Shown here: piece by piece, positions 19,562 to 30,800 of the stretch
Position numbering within the stretch: position 1 is the first letter of the stretch
Layout of the letters: each line of letters starts with the position of its first letter
Assembly (NCBI GenBank): GCA_025504975.1
Contig: JANUWI010000009.1
Coordinates: forward strand, 1,426,001-1,490,000
From: Plenodomus lindquistii
Lineage: Eukaryota; Ascomycota; Dothideomycetes; Pleosporales; Leptosphaeriaceae
Direction: 5' to 3'
DNA: 64,000 nt
Notes under the pieces: model-generated
Told to the model about the DNA's origin: nothing
Databases searched by the model: none
The model's input: only the letters and a program-made list of their open reading frames with translations
Made by a program: the position numbers and the translations under genes

Positions 19562-22162
19562 GGTGCAGAAGAGGTTTTTGTGTTGCAGGGAGTAGCTAAT
19601 ATGCGATGATGGAGGATCGATGAAGACAGTTCCTGGCGATATCAAGGAGATATTTATATGTAGGCCAGCACGTAATTTCCATAGATTGATTCCATTCTTA
19701 CCTTCCAATTGACGTGAATCTCACCATTGCCTTCTAACTTTCCGCAGGCATGCGAGGGAATATGGGTCATGATCAATGCACGGTTGAGCAGTAAGCTTCT
19801 GCTAGATCCTCTTGGGATGTTCACTATACCTGATGTTTGTTGGTGCTATACATCCATGGTCGAGTGGCACCGTCAGCTGGGCGATGGAGGGAATATTCTT
19901 GGCGAATGGTAACAGAAATCCTACCTCCACAAAATTTTCATGACCGTGGGAGAGATTAGGTCTTACAGATTAGGCTCCAAAGAGTCTTGAGGGGGTGATT
20001 TTATCTCGGGAATGACGGACATAAACGACCCTCACATGTTGTTCCACTAGCCATCCTCGACTGTAAAGAGTACACTGATGCCAGATTTTAGTCCTTATCC
20101 CTGGTCCACTGTCTGATCAAGAAACTCACATGATGCTTGATCTGTCATGACAAGTGGTAGTCTTCGTCTAGCGAACAGCTCACTGGGTATGCAAAAGCCA
20201 CAGAGCGGCCTTGAAGATCCGTAAGCATAGCGCTGATGGAACCGAGCTATGCACGTGCATACAGCAGACGAAACGTTGAGAATAGGGTTGCGCGCGTGCA
20301 GGTGGCCTCTGCACATATCTCATAGAGTATGCTGGTCCGTGTCATACTTCAGCGAAGTCCTAGGTCGTGCCTCGCCACACATCTCAAAATGTTCAGAGCG
20401 GCGATATCTTTTTACTTGCACACTTGGGGTCGGATCAGGTTCCGAAGTTACAAGTTCGCGAGTCGACCTTAGTCTTTCTCATACCGTGATCTTCCTCCGT
20501 GGGCAGCTGGGCAATTCCGGTGTTGATCGCAGTCTTCTAGTGAGAAACCATACCTTTTGCCGACTTACAGCCTTGTGGTTGGCGTATGACCAGAATCTCA
20601 AAACCCCGTCGGATAAGTCTCACGTAATTACGGGCTGCGATGTGAAAGCAGCGTCGCGTTGTTCCGACTATGGAAGGTTTAGCATGCTGTATGATCAAGC
20701 AAGTAGCGAGCTTAGTGTAGGAGCCTCTCGGCTTGCAGAACCCGGAAAAAGAGCCAATATAGGTGGGAATTCAGACAGTCTGCAGAATTACAAAACCAGT
20801 ATGAACTCTTGGAGTCTTTGGGCGTGTATCGATACTAAGCTACTAACGCAAAATATCTCGGAGATATTTTGGCCTTTCCATAGAACAGATTGAGTACAGC
20901 CATGTCCGTGTTGTAACGGTGGTCTTCCGGCGTTGCTCACCAGAAATATTAGGTTTGCTATATCCGATTTCTCCGATTCTCCAAGAGGACGCGTAAACTT
21001 TACGTGCCTGGTACGCTCGAAGAAGTGAGACCAATAGCGTTATAATGGGCTTTGTTCAGCAGGCGTTCTGTCTTAGCCGTGACCTTACGGCTTACGGCCT
21101 ACCCGCAAATTCGCTGGACTCACGTCGTGTTGGCTCACCTTGAAGATTCAGGAATGAGGACATCAGAACTCAAATCCATGGTCGCGTGGCTGGTGTTGGA
21201 ATGACTATTAATAGCTGTGAAAAACTTTTGATAGTACGTGCTGGGTTTGCTAGATCGAGACAGAGGAACAGTTGAACCAGGAGTATATATGATGATATCA
21301 AACTAATCGAAACGAGAAGCGAGGTAGTTGCTTCACGAGACACAAGTGCTCGATTCGACAGTGTGATGGTGTGCGCCACACATGATGACATCGTTTTGGT
21401 AAGCTTAATGGCGCAACTAGCGGACGTACATTCGCCCTCGGTGCCTCATCATTGTTGGAGCAAATACGAGGGTAAGCTTGCGCCATCGTGACATGATCAA
21501 GCGATGGCAAGCATGGGTGTGTGCTTTGCCCTCCAATGCGCGATTTGCTTGATGATCTCAAAGAAGAAAGCGCAACGAGGGTGACTTGCGATCCCTACCG
21601 TATTGGCCAGGCCGGTATGACTATTGTATGCGGTATCCAGACTCGATTGTTTGTGTAGTACAAGGGTAGGTACCAACCAAAGTGAAGCCCGAGTCGAGAG
21701 GACGGGACAGATCACATGCGTTCAACACTGTAGATTCCATGTTAGGGTAGATCGGTCCCAACCAATGAGCGCACGTCAGCTGAAAAGTGGGGGTAAAGCT
21801 TCATTCTTGCTGAAGACTACGACCATCTCCTCCCCTACGATTTTCACGTCTATAAAAAGATAGCAATTCAGGTCGGAAGGGTGCACATCCGTCTTTAAAG
21901 CTAGGTATCTCTTTTCTGCCTACGCATGAACACATTCACAGGCCAAGAAGATCATAGCTATGGTATGCGGAATTTAGGTAACATTAGCATGCAGGATTTA
22001 CAACTTGACGTAGCTCGCTTGAGGATAGGACAATAGTGGCAGGACACGTCGCACACCGCGCCGCTTGCAAGTAACATACCTCGTCACAGCATGCAAACGC
22101 CATCTCTTCTCTTACAGCACTACAGCAATAATTTCGATGTGCCTCTTATCACATTGTCCATA
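19562..22162. other. Gene-poor stretch of 2.6 kb
   Basis: I see no gene I can support. The longest frame (20249-20893, +, 214 codons) has no start context, composition bias or motif pointing to a protein. The region contains scattered short AT-rich patches. It may be degraded mobile-element DNA, but I recognise no transposase, reverse transcriptase or terminal repeats. Confidence 0.45.
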
Positions 22163-24790
22163 CTATTCGTCTGTCATTAGCACGCCATATTTCGCTCGTT
22201 CCCACACATCCAAGTTCGCAAGCTCAGGATCTACGGCCTTAGCGACCGTGGTAAGGGGATAACCGCCAAACATGCCGCATATGCAATGTTGTTGTAACAA
22301 GCCCGAGTCGGTAAATTCGACCGATAGCTGGGCCCCAAGCTGTAATTGCCAGTACAGCTGCTCCATGGGAAAGCATGGGGATGCCCAAGCATCTCCGTCA
22401 CGCAGGCGCCGATATGTGAGGAGCTCCGTTCGCGCGGAAGCCCAGAGGGTTGCAAGGTCGTGGTTGGTGCCGAATGGAGTCGCACAGTCGTGAATCTCAT
22501 GGTGAATGCCTCTTACATCCCCGTCGTCATTTGGGCCGATGAAATGCTGACTGTAATTGTCGAGGGCCAGAAACCCCGCCATATCGATGTCAGCCTCCTC
22601 GCATCGACGTAGAACGCCGCAAAAGACCGCCCAGCCTTTCCGCGCCTCTGGTGGCCATGAACCAACGGTTGGAGAAGTTGAGATGGTCGTTGCAAGTCCG
22701 GCTGGTGTAAGCTGCTCATGACTGCATCCTGCGAACATAACGTCGATACCTAATAGCATGTGAACCGAGATATTTGTCGATTTTCGAGGATCTAGACCAC
22801 AAGTGATCAAGCAGAGTAGGCATGCAAGCATACCGCAAAGATCCTCGCCCTGGCAACCCTTATCAGCAAGATGATAGGCGGTCATAACCAGACTATGGAG
22901 TGGCTGCAACACTAATTTCATACCACATCCGAAACATTGATGAACATCGAGGCCACTAGCTGTGTTGCGAAACAGGTCCAAAGATGAGAAGTGAGATATT
23001 TTGGAGATGGAGTGACAAATAGTTTGAGCAGAAGTATGACAGAACTTATGCTTCCAGCTGAAAGGTATGGCGGGCTGGCCATTGGCGAACAGACGGCGTA
23101 TGCAGGGAGAGTCCGCGTCCCATCGACCACAAATGTCGACCTCTTCTCCGGTGAATCGCAAATAATCCTTTAGCGCGGAATCGACCACACTTGGTATTGC
23201 AGAGGAATGCGACTTCAGGATCGATATCATGAGGTTTTCAAGCAGCGTATGGCCAAACTCATTGGTGTATGCAGTGCGGAGATGCGCTCCTCCAACGTGT
23301 TTTAGTAGCGTCATGAGTATATCGCAACAGGACTTGTGTCCATCGAGATAGCCCGTTGCCAGATGGAGTGGGCGGACGGACCTGTAATCGGCTCCCCTCT
23401 GCGAAAGCTCAGAGAGCGCGTTCTCCACTCGGGACAGATTTCGACTCATGATACTGAAGCCCAATGACTCTACCAGCAGCTCGTCAGGAGATGATTCCGC
23501 AGCTTTCGCAACTTGCACGATTGCGAGGGGCAGGTCTGTGGCGTTGATTGAGCTGAAGTCATTATGTTCAAGTGCGTTTCGAAGGCATGTGGATAGACTC
23601 AGATTGAGGGGAGTCGTTGGCCATGGTAGCCAAGTAGACTCGTCGGACAGATCCTGCTCCGTCTGGTCACGCGTCCGCCTTTCTTGTAGTGATTCCTCGT
23701 AGGGTTCCCAGTCAGGCGACACGTGCATGAACCATCGACAAAGACTGCTAGGCAATACCTCGTTTGTGGATCTGTTAATTTTATCAGAAATTGATAAGAT
23801 TGGCGTTTGTGACAAGCTTCCAGGAATGCAGTTGTGTTGGTCAAAGTCCAGGAACTCGACGGTCCACGCCCGTGGGCCTACACCCCAATGTTTCGCGGAT
23901 TCAAAACCAAATAGCCACAATTGATAGAGCCAGTCTGACATAGTTCTTGAGTATCGTCAGCGCTGAACAAGCTATGTGAAGCATTCGAGAGGTACCGTTT
24001 TTCATTCTCATCCAAAACAGTGAGAAGATCATCATGTCGACCCTCAATAAATAAGCGGGCATGATCAAACGACCGTTTCAGTTGCAGCATCTCGGTGCTC
24101 GGTGAAGGAATACTTTCTTCTTGTGGAGAATCCATACTCGGCGGTGTCACAATGTCGATATCGCCACAGGGTGTGGATGTGGTGAGCGAAAGTGTATAGC
24201 CGCGGTCCATCGGCCTTGCAGACAACTGTCGCGTGGCTACATACGGCATGTTCCACTTCAAGAAGCTAAAAGGGTAGTCAGTCGACTCGTCGAGAAGGTG
24301 GTCAACCATGATCTCTCACATGGTAGTCGCGAAAGTTAGCATACTGCTGCCCACCCGGGCATTAGTAAGACAACGATGTTGGAGACACAGAGTCTGAGAT
24401 TGGTTGCGGACGGTAATCTTCACATGTCTTCTCAATTTCTCGGAGCTAACACGACGGCCGTTAAGAGTGATGATTGCCCTGCCTTGCCGGCTCAGGCGCG
24501 ACATTCCATGTGCTGCGCTATCTCATCCTTTCTATTCCTGGGTATATTCTTCCACAGATTCCATTTCCCCATGTAGTATTCATACTGACGTTCACTAAAT
24601 CTAGGGGAATCCGTCAGCCCAGGCGTCAAGTGTCCACTTACAATGCGTCAAATTGGTGCAACATCTTCATCTCTTCCATGACTTCCTTCAGCTTCAGGTT
24701 CTTCTCAAGATACAGATGTTCAATGACTGGTCTGTATTTATCCCACGAGTCCGTGACCGTCAGAAGTGAGCTTCCGTAAAGTCTGTCCAT
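22163..24790 (-). pseudogene. Clr5-domain protein gene, apparently frameshifted
   Basis: The 5' exon (24790..24642) encodes a Clr5 domain (PF14420): DSWDKYRPVIEHLYLEKNLKLKEVM. After a 41-bp intron (24641..24601, GTAAGT...CCTAG) it continues SERQYEYYMGKWNLWKNIP, the second half of the domain. Around 24505 the frame must shift to reach IITLNGRRVSSEKLRRH. A 42-bp intron with a TGCTAAC branch (24354..24313) can remove an in-frame TGA. A second shift is needed near 23950 to enter the long final frame, which reaches 22163 and reads as the usual helical, cysteine-containing C-terminal region of large Clr5 proteins (AALEHNDFSSIN-like repeats, YRSVRPLHLATGYLDGHKS, ankyrin-like). Such proteins are multi-copy and poorly characterised in Pezizomycotina. 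Unless sequencing errors explain the two shifts, this copy is broken. Confidence 0.6.
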
Positions 24791-25239
24791 AATAATCTCA
24801 GCCTTGTTGGGTTGTTGTTGACTGGTCACGCGGTCCTTAGTAACAAAGGTTGTGTATTAGGATAACTAAAATGCAATGGGAGTATCAATCTGACGGAGTG
24901 TTTTTAGGTATGGAGAAAGGCTTGTTCGCATTTATACTTGCTCCAAATGAAGGCAGCCAACATAGATTCGATTGTGGGACAAACTCCAGCCAAGCCAGTC
25001 GAAAGGACGGGAGCCAATGGGAATATCTGACACAAGGCTAGGGGTCCGGCCGCAGCTTGCAGCGTGCATCATGCAACATGCGGTGTCAAAGCTCGAGATC
25101 GCCTCGTTGCCTGAAACATGTGGAGCGAAACATGCGAACAGGATTGCCAAGTAAAACAAAAGGTCGGTAGCCAATGAAGCAATCATTGGGCCGGCGTTGC
25201 CGAAAGATACCAGCTGGGCCAGCGGTAAACGTCATCATC

Positions 25240-25455
25240 ATGGCCAGCAACATCAGTCCACGACTCCCGACATCAACCTGGACGCGTACGCTGTCTGAAT
25301 TGACGCAAGTCCAAGTACAGTTTTTGTCGCTCGAGGTCGAGTACCTCGAAGCTCTATGGCGTTTTGAAAGACGATATGGCGTTCTGCACCAGCGGAAACT
25401 TTTCACTGATACAGCGCTCCTGCAAAGCATAGGCAAGTACATCATGAAGGGATGA
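25240..25455 (+). CDS. Small open frame, doubtful hypothetical protein
   Basis: A 71-codon frame starting at 25240 (MASNISPRLPTSTWTRTL) continues LTQVQVQFLSLEVEYLEALW and ends GKYIMKG. Its amphipathic, helix-like leucine pattern is more protein-like than neighbouring frames. There is no recognised domain or splice signal, and a competing open frame lies on the other strand. The frame is open upstream to 25174. Low confidence. Confidence 0.22.
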   Translation: MASNISPRLPTSTWTRTLSELTQVQVQFLSLEVEYLEALWRFERRYGVLHQRKLFTDTALLQSIGKYIMKG

Positions 25456-26023
25456 TGAACACTCCTGACGGGACTCTTGAAACTGAAGATGAAGGTGTGT
25501 TGGATGGGCGCTTTTGCCACTGAAATGCTTAGTTGGCGATTTATGCTGCAGGTACGGCTATTACTGACGATGTGATCCAGAATCCAGCCTGCGTCAAGAC
25601 AAACAAAAGTCCATCGTCCATGTTAAAGACGTAGAACCACACTACCCTGGTCACAGACAAATGACGAGGTCCTTCGTGCCACCTTGTTTACCCGATCGCA
25701 TGCTTTCAAGGGGAGCCTTGGGCTGATTTTGGGGTGCTGCGTCGTCCACTTGACAGCGTCAGGTTGGCTGCCCAGTTGACTGGCCACGAGTAGTCGCGCA
25801 CCTCGACTTGCAGTAATCAGACGTCCCTACTATCTACTCTCCGCGTCTTGTCTATTTGCTGTGGTATATAAGGAGGCCGCGAGATCTTGAATGCAATGTT
25901 GTTACTCCAAAGCGCCTTCGCATCTCTCGAGCATTGCTACCATCCTAGACTCTCACCTCCAATACATCCCTGCTTTCAAGTTCCCGGGCACGCCATCACC
26001 ACATAACCTCACACCACTTCAAT
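25456..26023. other. Intergenic; TATA box at 25865-25871
   Basis: A strong TATATAA at 25865-25871 is followed by a pyrimidine-rich leader, so this looks like the promoter and 5' leader of the small spliced candidate gene starting at 26024. An upstream ATG at 25891 opens a 70-codon frame through the leader and could be a uORF or an alternative start. Confidence 0.45.
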
Positions 26024-26330
26024 ATGGCTTCGCACAACATCACTCAGTAAGCCTTGTTGATTTGGTGTGGCCTAACTTGACTGGTAACGCCGCGCTGACC
26101 TGACTCCTCCCGAACCTAGACCCACATATACATCCATCGCTTGCGTATATCACAGCCAAATCCTCTCAATGTCACCCACAGGGCCGGCCAAGGCCATGGG
26201 TCCGATGGAAAGTTTTCTCATGGAGGGTCCTGGCCAGCAGAGCACGGTGTTCGTCCGCCCTGACAACGCTCAGCTATCCATCAACAAAGGCTGCACTTGT
26301 ATGAACAAGGGAAACAGTAGTCGGCTTTGA
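26024..26330 (+). CDS. Candidate small spliced gene, 77 aa, unknown
   Basis: Not recognised. An ATG in good fungal context (CAATATGGC) at 26024 starts MASHNITQ. A 73-bp intron (26047..26119, donor GTAAGC, CTAAC-like branch, acceptor CCTAG) joins to a second exon ending at 26330, giving 77 aa. The second exon holds a Gly/Met/Pro stretch (GPAKAMGPMESFLMEGPG) and a C-terminal INKGCTCMNKG with a Cys-x-Cys pair. Support is the TATA box at 25865, the start context and the clean intron. An alternative model starts at 25891 and reads the same intron in a different frame. Expression data would be needed to choose. Confidence 0.35.
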
Positions 26331-26579
26331 CACGTCGGATCGCGGAACCGTGTTGTCGGTCGACGGGTCCAGTGGCTGCCTCGAGGCCTGACGGTGCCTG
26401 CTCTTCTGCTGCTGTCCCTCGCAAACTTGTCACGTCTCGTTGTTGTTGGCAAAAACCATAACAAATAGTACACATTGTCCAGATCTAGAAATCCACATTG
26501 TTTGTACGCGTATGAGAGCCGGCCACACACTCATGGTGAATGTCCTAGATTGTAAGTCGTGATTGCATTGCCCAAAACC

Positions 26580-27734
26580 TTAAGAACTCGCCGCATCAGA
26601 CATCTTCTCCACATCGATCTCTCCAATTACACTCTTCAGTATCTCCGGTAGGATCTGCGCCGCATCGCCCTGGAAGAACCAATCCACACTGCGCATCTCA
26701 CCAGGAATGTCGTTTGCATCCATGTTGATCGTAGCCACCCTTGCACCGCGTTGGCTAGCCAGTTGGACATATCCAGCTGCAGGATAGACTTTCGCGCTCG
26801 TACCGATCACCAAAATTAAGTCGATTTTCTCTTCCTTCATCATGTATTCGTTGATGTCACCCAAAACGCTTGAAGAAAGAGCTTCGCCGAACCACACAAC
26901 GCCTGGTCGAAGAAGGCCATGCTTGCATTGAGGACAATGCGGAAGATGGGCCAGGTCAATTTCGGGAAGTTCGACGTCCTCGTCTGAAATATCCAGTTCC
27001 TTCGCTGCGCGGGCAGAGGTGGTGGTCGGATCAGACTCGTCAGTGGGAATGGCCAGAGCAGGGACAATGGGATCATTGTAGTTGTTCTTCTCGACGTAAT
27101 TACAGAAGAACTCTGAGCACTTCAAGTCAAATAGAGAACCGTGAAGTAGTTTGAGCTGGTCAGCAGGGTGATGAGCGCGTGGTGAGAGTCCTGCAAGTTG
27201 TCAGCTTTCATGACGGTTTGCACGTGAACGATGATGCGTACCGTCCACGTTCTGACTCAGAGCTACGAATTGCGACTTTTTTCTCGCCAGTTCGGCCAGA
27301 GCGTAATGTGCAGGGTTTGGCTTCGCCTTGAGGGCCATGTGTCGACGGTAGCTGTAGAATTGCCATACTAGACCAGGATCTCGTTGGAATGCTTCAGGCG
27401 TCGCTAACGAAACCGCATCGTGAGTTCTCCACAATCCACCCGCTCCTCTGAACGTCGGCAGTCCAGAACTAGCAGACAGTCCAGCACCGATTAATGCCAA
27501 GATACGAGTAGACTTGTTCAGATAGGCTTCGAAGCTTTCAAGTTCGTGCGGTGGTATTCCACTCGGTCTGGCGGTCGAAGTAGCCATTCTGCGGATGAGG
27601 CGTGGTAGTGACAGTTTGGCGATAGTGGTGAGATGTATAGAGGATGAGGGGGAGAGTACATGTGCGCTGGCGTTGTAAGACGTTGTCCAAGGCAAACATG
27701 GGGAAGCCGCAGCGGCGCAGTTGGGGTTGGGCAA
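26580..27734 (-). CDS. SIRT5-type sirtuin, NAD-dependent deacylase
   Basis: A class III sirtuin that removes acyl groups (succinyl/malonyl type) from lysine with NAD+. Exon 1 is 27734..27242 and exon 2 is 27190..26580. The 51-bp intron has donor GTACGC, a GCTGAC branch and acceptor TGCAG. Sirtuin motifs are complete: GAGLSASSGLPTFRG, SQNVDGLSPRAHHP (catalytic His after the splice region in KLLHGSLFDLKC), zinc cysteines in KCSEFFC and CPQC, and VIGTSAKVYPA. FYSYRRHM carries the Tyr-x-x-Arg pair that marks SIRT5-like desuccinylases. The first ATG at 27734 adds a 49-residue basic, Ser-rich leader ending PRLIRRM that could be a mitochondrial presequence. The ATG at 27587 would give a cytosolic form. 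Head to head with ICP55. Confidence 0.9.
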
Positions 27735-27867
27735 GGGCGCAGGGGTCTACGTCAGGAACGCTATCCATAAGCCGCTAACGTTAGCGTCATCTCGGAAAGT
27801 TATGCCTGTTCCGCGTGTGAATGATGACTTGGTCGTCGTCGCCCATTCTTTCACCATTACTCGTAGC
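27735..27867. promoter_or_regulatory. Very short shared promoter of the sirtuin and ICP55
   Basis: Only 133 bp separate the first sirtuin ATG (27734, minus) from the ICP55 ATG (27868, plus), or 280 bp if the sirtuin starts at 27587. Both products are expected in mitochondria, so co-regulation is plausible but not shown. Confidence 0.5.
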
Positions 27868-29391
27868 ATGAGAGCAGTTTCGAGAGCGCTGCGACCGGCG
27901 GTGCGTGCACAATGGAGCAGGGTGAATAGACCGTGTTGGCGGGGCATTGTGAGCGTACCCGCCGCAGAGCTCCGCTTCGGGCAGCCGCTCCACGAAACTC
28001 ATCCTCATTTACTGAAGGCTGGGGAAGGTGCGACCTTACCTAAGATCATGTGACGCGTGCTGACTGTTCTTGCAGTGACACCCGGCATCTCCGCCCTCGA
28101 ATACTTCGAGCGCCGCTCCAAGCTCGCCGAACAACTCGAACCAGGCTCGATAGCCATCCTCGCCGCCTCAGACATCAAATACGCCTCTGGCGCCGTCTTC
28201 TATAAACACCACCAGGACCCCGACTTCCTATACCTTACGGGCTTCAAGGAGCCAGATGCGCTTGCGATAATCGAAAAGGTTGACGAGGAAGAGCATCTCT
28301 TCCATCTCTACGTCCGTCCAAAAGACCCCAAGATCGAAGCATGGGAAGGCCCGCGGTCTGGCGTCGATGCTGCAGAGGACGTCTTCAATGCAGATGTGAC
28401 AGGCAGCATAGATGACCTCCCCAGGCTTCTACCTGAGATTGTCAACCGCTCCAAGATTGTGTACACCGACCTACCCCAAAGTCGCATCACAAGAAACATA
28501 CTTTCAAGATACCTGGCTGGCGCAGAGCCGTCGCGGACAGGAGGCATAGCAAGCGTGTTTCGCGACTCGAAAGCTTCCATAAAGCCTTTGCGGCCATTCG
28601 TAAACGAGCTACGACTCATCAAGAGCCCCGCCGAAATCGAAAACATGCGCCACGCAGGCAAGCACTCCGGCCGCGCCATCACAGACGCCATGCGCCAATC
28701 CTTCACCACCGAGAAAGATCTCGATTCCTTCCTCGACTACTGGTTCAAGCAAGACGGTTGCGATGGCCCTGCCTACGTCCCCGTCATCGCCAGCGGCATC
28801 AACGCCAACACGATCCACTACGTCTCCAACGACATGCAGCTCAAAAATAACGAATTAGTCCTCGTCGACGCTGGCGCACAGTACGGCGGCTACGTAACAG
28901 ACATAACACGCACATGGCCTGTTTCTGGGAAATTCACCCCCGCGCAAAAAGACCTCTACGACCTCCTCCTTTCTGTCCAAAGGACTTGCGTAGCCCTCTG
29001 CCGCACAAGCTCCCACTTCACCCTCGACAAACTCCACCAAACAGCCTGCAACGCACTCGCCGCCGGCCTGAAAGACCTAGGCTTTGACATGGAGCGCAAC
29101 GCAATACAAGAGCTGTTTCCGCACCACGTAGGCCACTACGTCGGCCTCGATGTCCACGATAGCCCTGGTTTACCCAGGAACAGACCTTTTGAAAACGGCA
29201 TGTGTGTTACCGTCGAACCGGGCATATACGTCCCCAAAGATGACAGGTGGCCGAAGTGGGCGCACGGAATCGGCATGAGGATTGAAGATAGCGTGTGTAT
29301 TGACGAGGAAAGCCCGTATGTACTTACGACCGAGGCGGTGAAGGAGGTTGTGGATATTGAGGCGTTGAAAGGCACGGCTTCGAAGTTGTGA
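27868..29391 (+). CDS. ICP55: Intermediate cleaving peptidase Icp55 (mitochondrial Xaa-Pro aminopeptidase)
   Basis: Icp55 removes one N-terminal residue from mitochondrial proteins after the matrix processing peptidase, stabilising them. Two exons, 27868..28027 and 28076..29391, are joined across a 48-bp intron (donor GTGCGA, GCTGAC branch, acceptor TGCAG), giving 491 aa. Exon 1 encodes an Arg-rich presequence (MRAVSRALRPAVRAQWSR) and ends FGQPLHETHPHLLKAGE, which continues VTPGISALEYFERR as in the family. The aminopeptidase P N-domain is followed by a pita-bread domain. Metal ligands are visible: VDAGAQYGGYVTDITRTWP (two Asp), ELFPHHVGHYVGLDVHD (His), VTVEPGIYVP (Glu) and GMRIEDSVCI (Glu). 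Length and motif spacing fit the family. Confidence 0.94.
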
Positions 29392-29465
29392 GGCATGGTT
29401 TGTTATGAGGAATGGCGGGTTGGGTGTTATGAGGGCAAAAAAGCAAGCGGGAATCCAGTGGGTGG

Positions 29466-30780
29466 GATCTGGGGTATATAAACTCTTGTTACGCTGCAAA
29501 ATACTCTATCTTCTATCCTTCGATGCGCAACGTGCGCACTCGAAAAGAGATCAGAGCCAATCTATGTAACCTCAAAAAGAGTAATGCAAAAGGCATGGCA
29601 TGTGTGTCGTTGCGTCGAGTTCGAAAACAAGTGCGAGTCCGCTGATGAGATTCCGCTTGTGGACAACGTACAACAAAACCTCGTCCAAATACCTCCTGCG
29701 TTACTCTGAACTGTCTGAGATTCAAAGGCACTTGCTACTTCATCATGTGCACATCATACACAATCTTCAAAAATTTACCGACATCAACCTCATGCGCTGT
29801 GTTCTGTCTTCGCCCTCCGCCGTACGAACAACACATGTGAGCTTTCGAAAACGACACTCAAACAGCGCATGTGAGCTGTCGCAAGTGATACAGAAATTGG
29901 TGATGTGACCGGAATTTCTGGGGTATAAGTATACACCCGGCCACCTTGTAGAGTCTTCTTCATCACACAAGTCCGCTGCGAATCCCTCAAAAGGCCGCAA
30001 GGGCTACACCATGTTTTTTCTCCTCTTAAAACAGCCTTTCAAAACGACTATGTGTGCTCGCTGTCCGCGTTCTTGAAAACGATGATCAGAAAATTGATGT
30101 GACTGCTCTTGCAAAAACTATTGAGTTTGAAGCTATGTGTTGTTCTCCTAAAACGCAATCCCAAAAGGTCATGTGTGCTATTGCTTCCTGTGTCCTTAAA
30201 ACCAACACTCAGATGGATGATTTGATCGTAGTCTCTAGGGTATAAGTATACTCCCAACTTCATTGTAGAGTCTTCCCAATCACACACATTCGCTGTGGAT
30301 CTCTCCAAAAGAGATGAAGTTCTGTGTCATGTGTGCGTTCAAACCGCTTTGTTGAACATCAATGTGTGCGCTTGCTGCCCGCTTCCGCAAAAAATGGCAC
30401 ATAGAATGATTGTATGACTGCGGTCTCTGGAGTATAAATACGCCCTCAGCCTCCTTTAAGAATCTTCTACATCACAAAAGTTTTCTTTGGATCTTGAAAA
30501 AATAACTAATCTCAGTTCCATATGTGTGTGTGTGTTCTTCTCTCGAAATTGCGCTACAAGACAGTCATGTCCGCTCGTTGCTTGCGCGCTCGAAAAGAAC
30601 AATCAGAAATGTCGATGTGATTGTAGTCTTTGGGGTATAAATACACCCTCAATATCACCGCAAGCCCTTCTTTCATATACAAATTCGCCGTGGATTACTT
30701 CAAAATGAACACTGACAACTGGCGATGTGTGTTTTGCCGTCCTAAAACTCCATTCGAAGATGACCATGTGTGCGGTCGTT
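29466..30780. repeat. TATA-led repeat modules, best preserved copies
   Basis: Four modules align well by eye. Each starts with a TATA box (29934, 30241, 30433, 30637; pattern GGTATAARTATACNCCC), then about 30 bp later a stretch like GTAGAGTCTTCTTCATCACAC, then TCGCTGTGGATC and a TTGAAAA/CTCAAAAG core. Two or three monomers of about 40 bp follow, each starting ATGTGTG and containing TCGAAAA or CTAAAAC. A looser copy begins at TATATAA 29475. Spacing between TATA boxes is 307, 192 and 204 bp. TATA plus pyrimidine tract is the layout of a fungal core promoter. No surrounding gene explains it. Confidence 0.75.
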
Positions 30781-30800
30781 GTCCTTTCTCGCCTCCTTGA
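30705..30800 (+). other. 31-codon cysteine-pair micro-ORF in a repeat module
   Basis: The fourth well-kept module has TATAAATA at 30637 and an ATG 68 bp downstream. It opens MNTDNWRCVFC and ends with DDHVCGRCPFSPP before a TGA. The cysteines form Cys-x2-Cys, 11 residues, Cys-x2-Cys, the spacing of a small zinc ribbon. Sister modules give shorter relatives, e.g. KFCVMCAFKPLC at 30314-30355 and TTMCARCPRS at 30011-30076, but others lose the frame. It may be a true micro-protein or chance from TGTGTG-rich repeats. Confidence 0.3.

Noticed and set aside
20249..20893. 214-codon plus-strand frame
   Set aside because: No motif, no signal, irregular composition; treated as chance in a gene-poor region.
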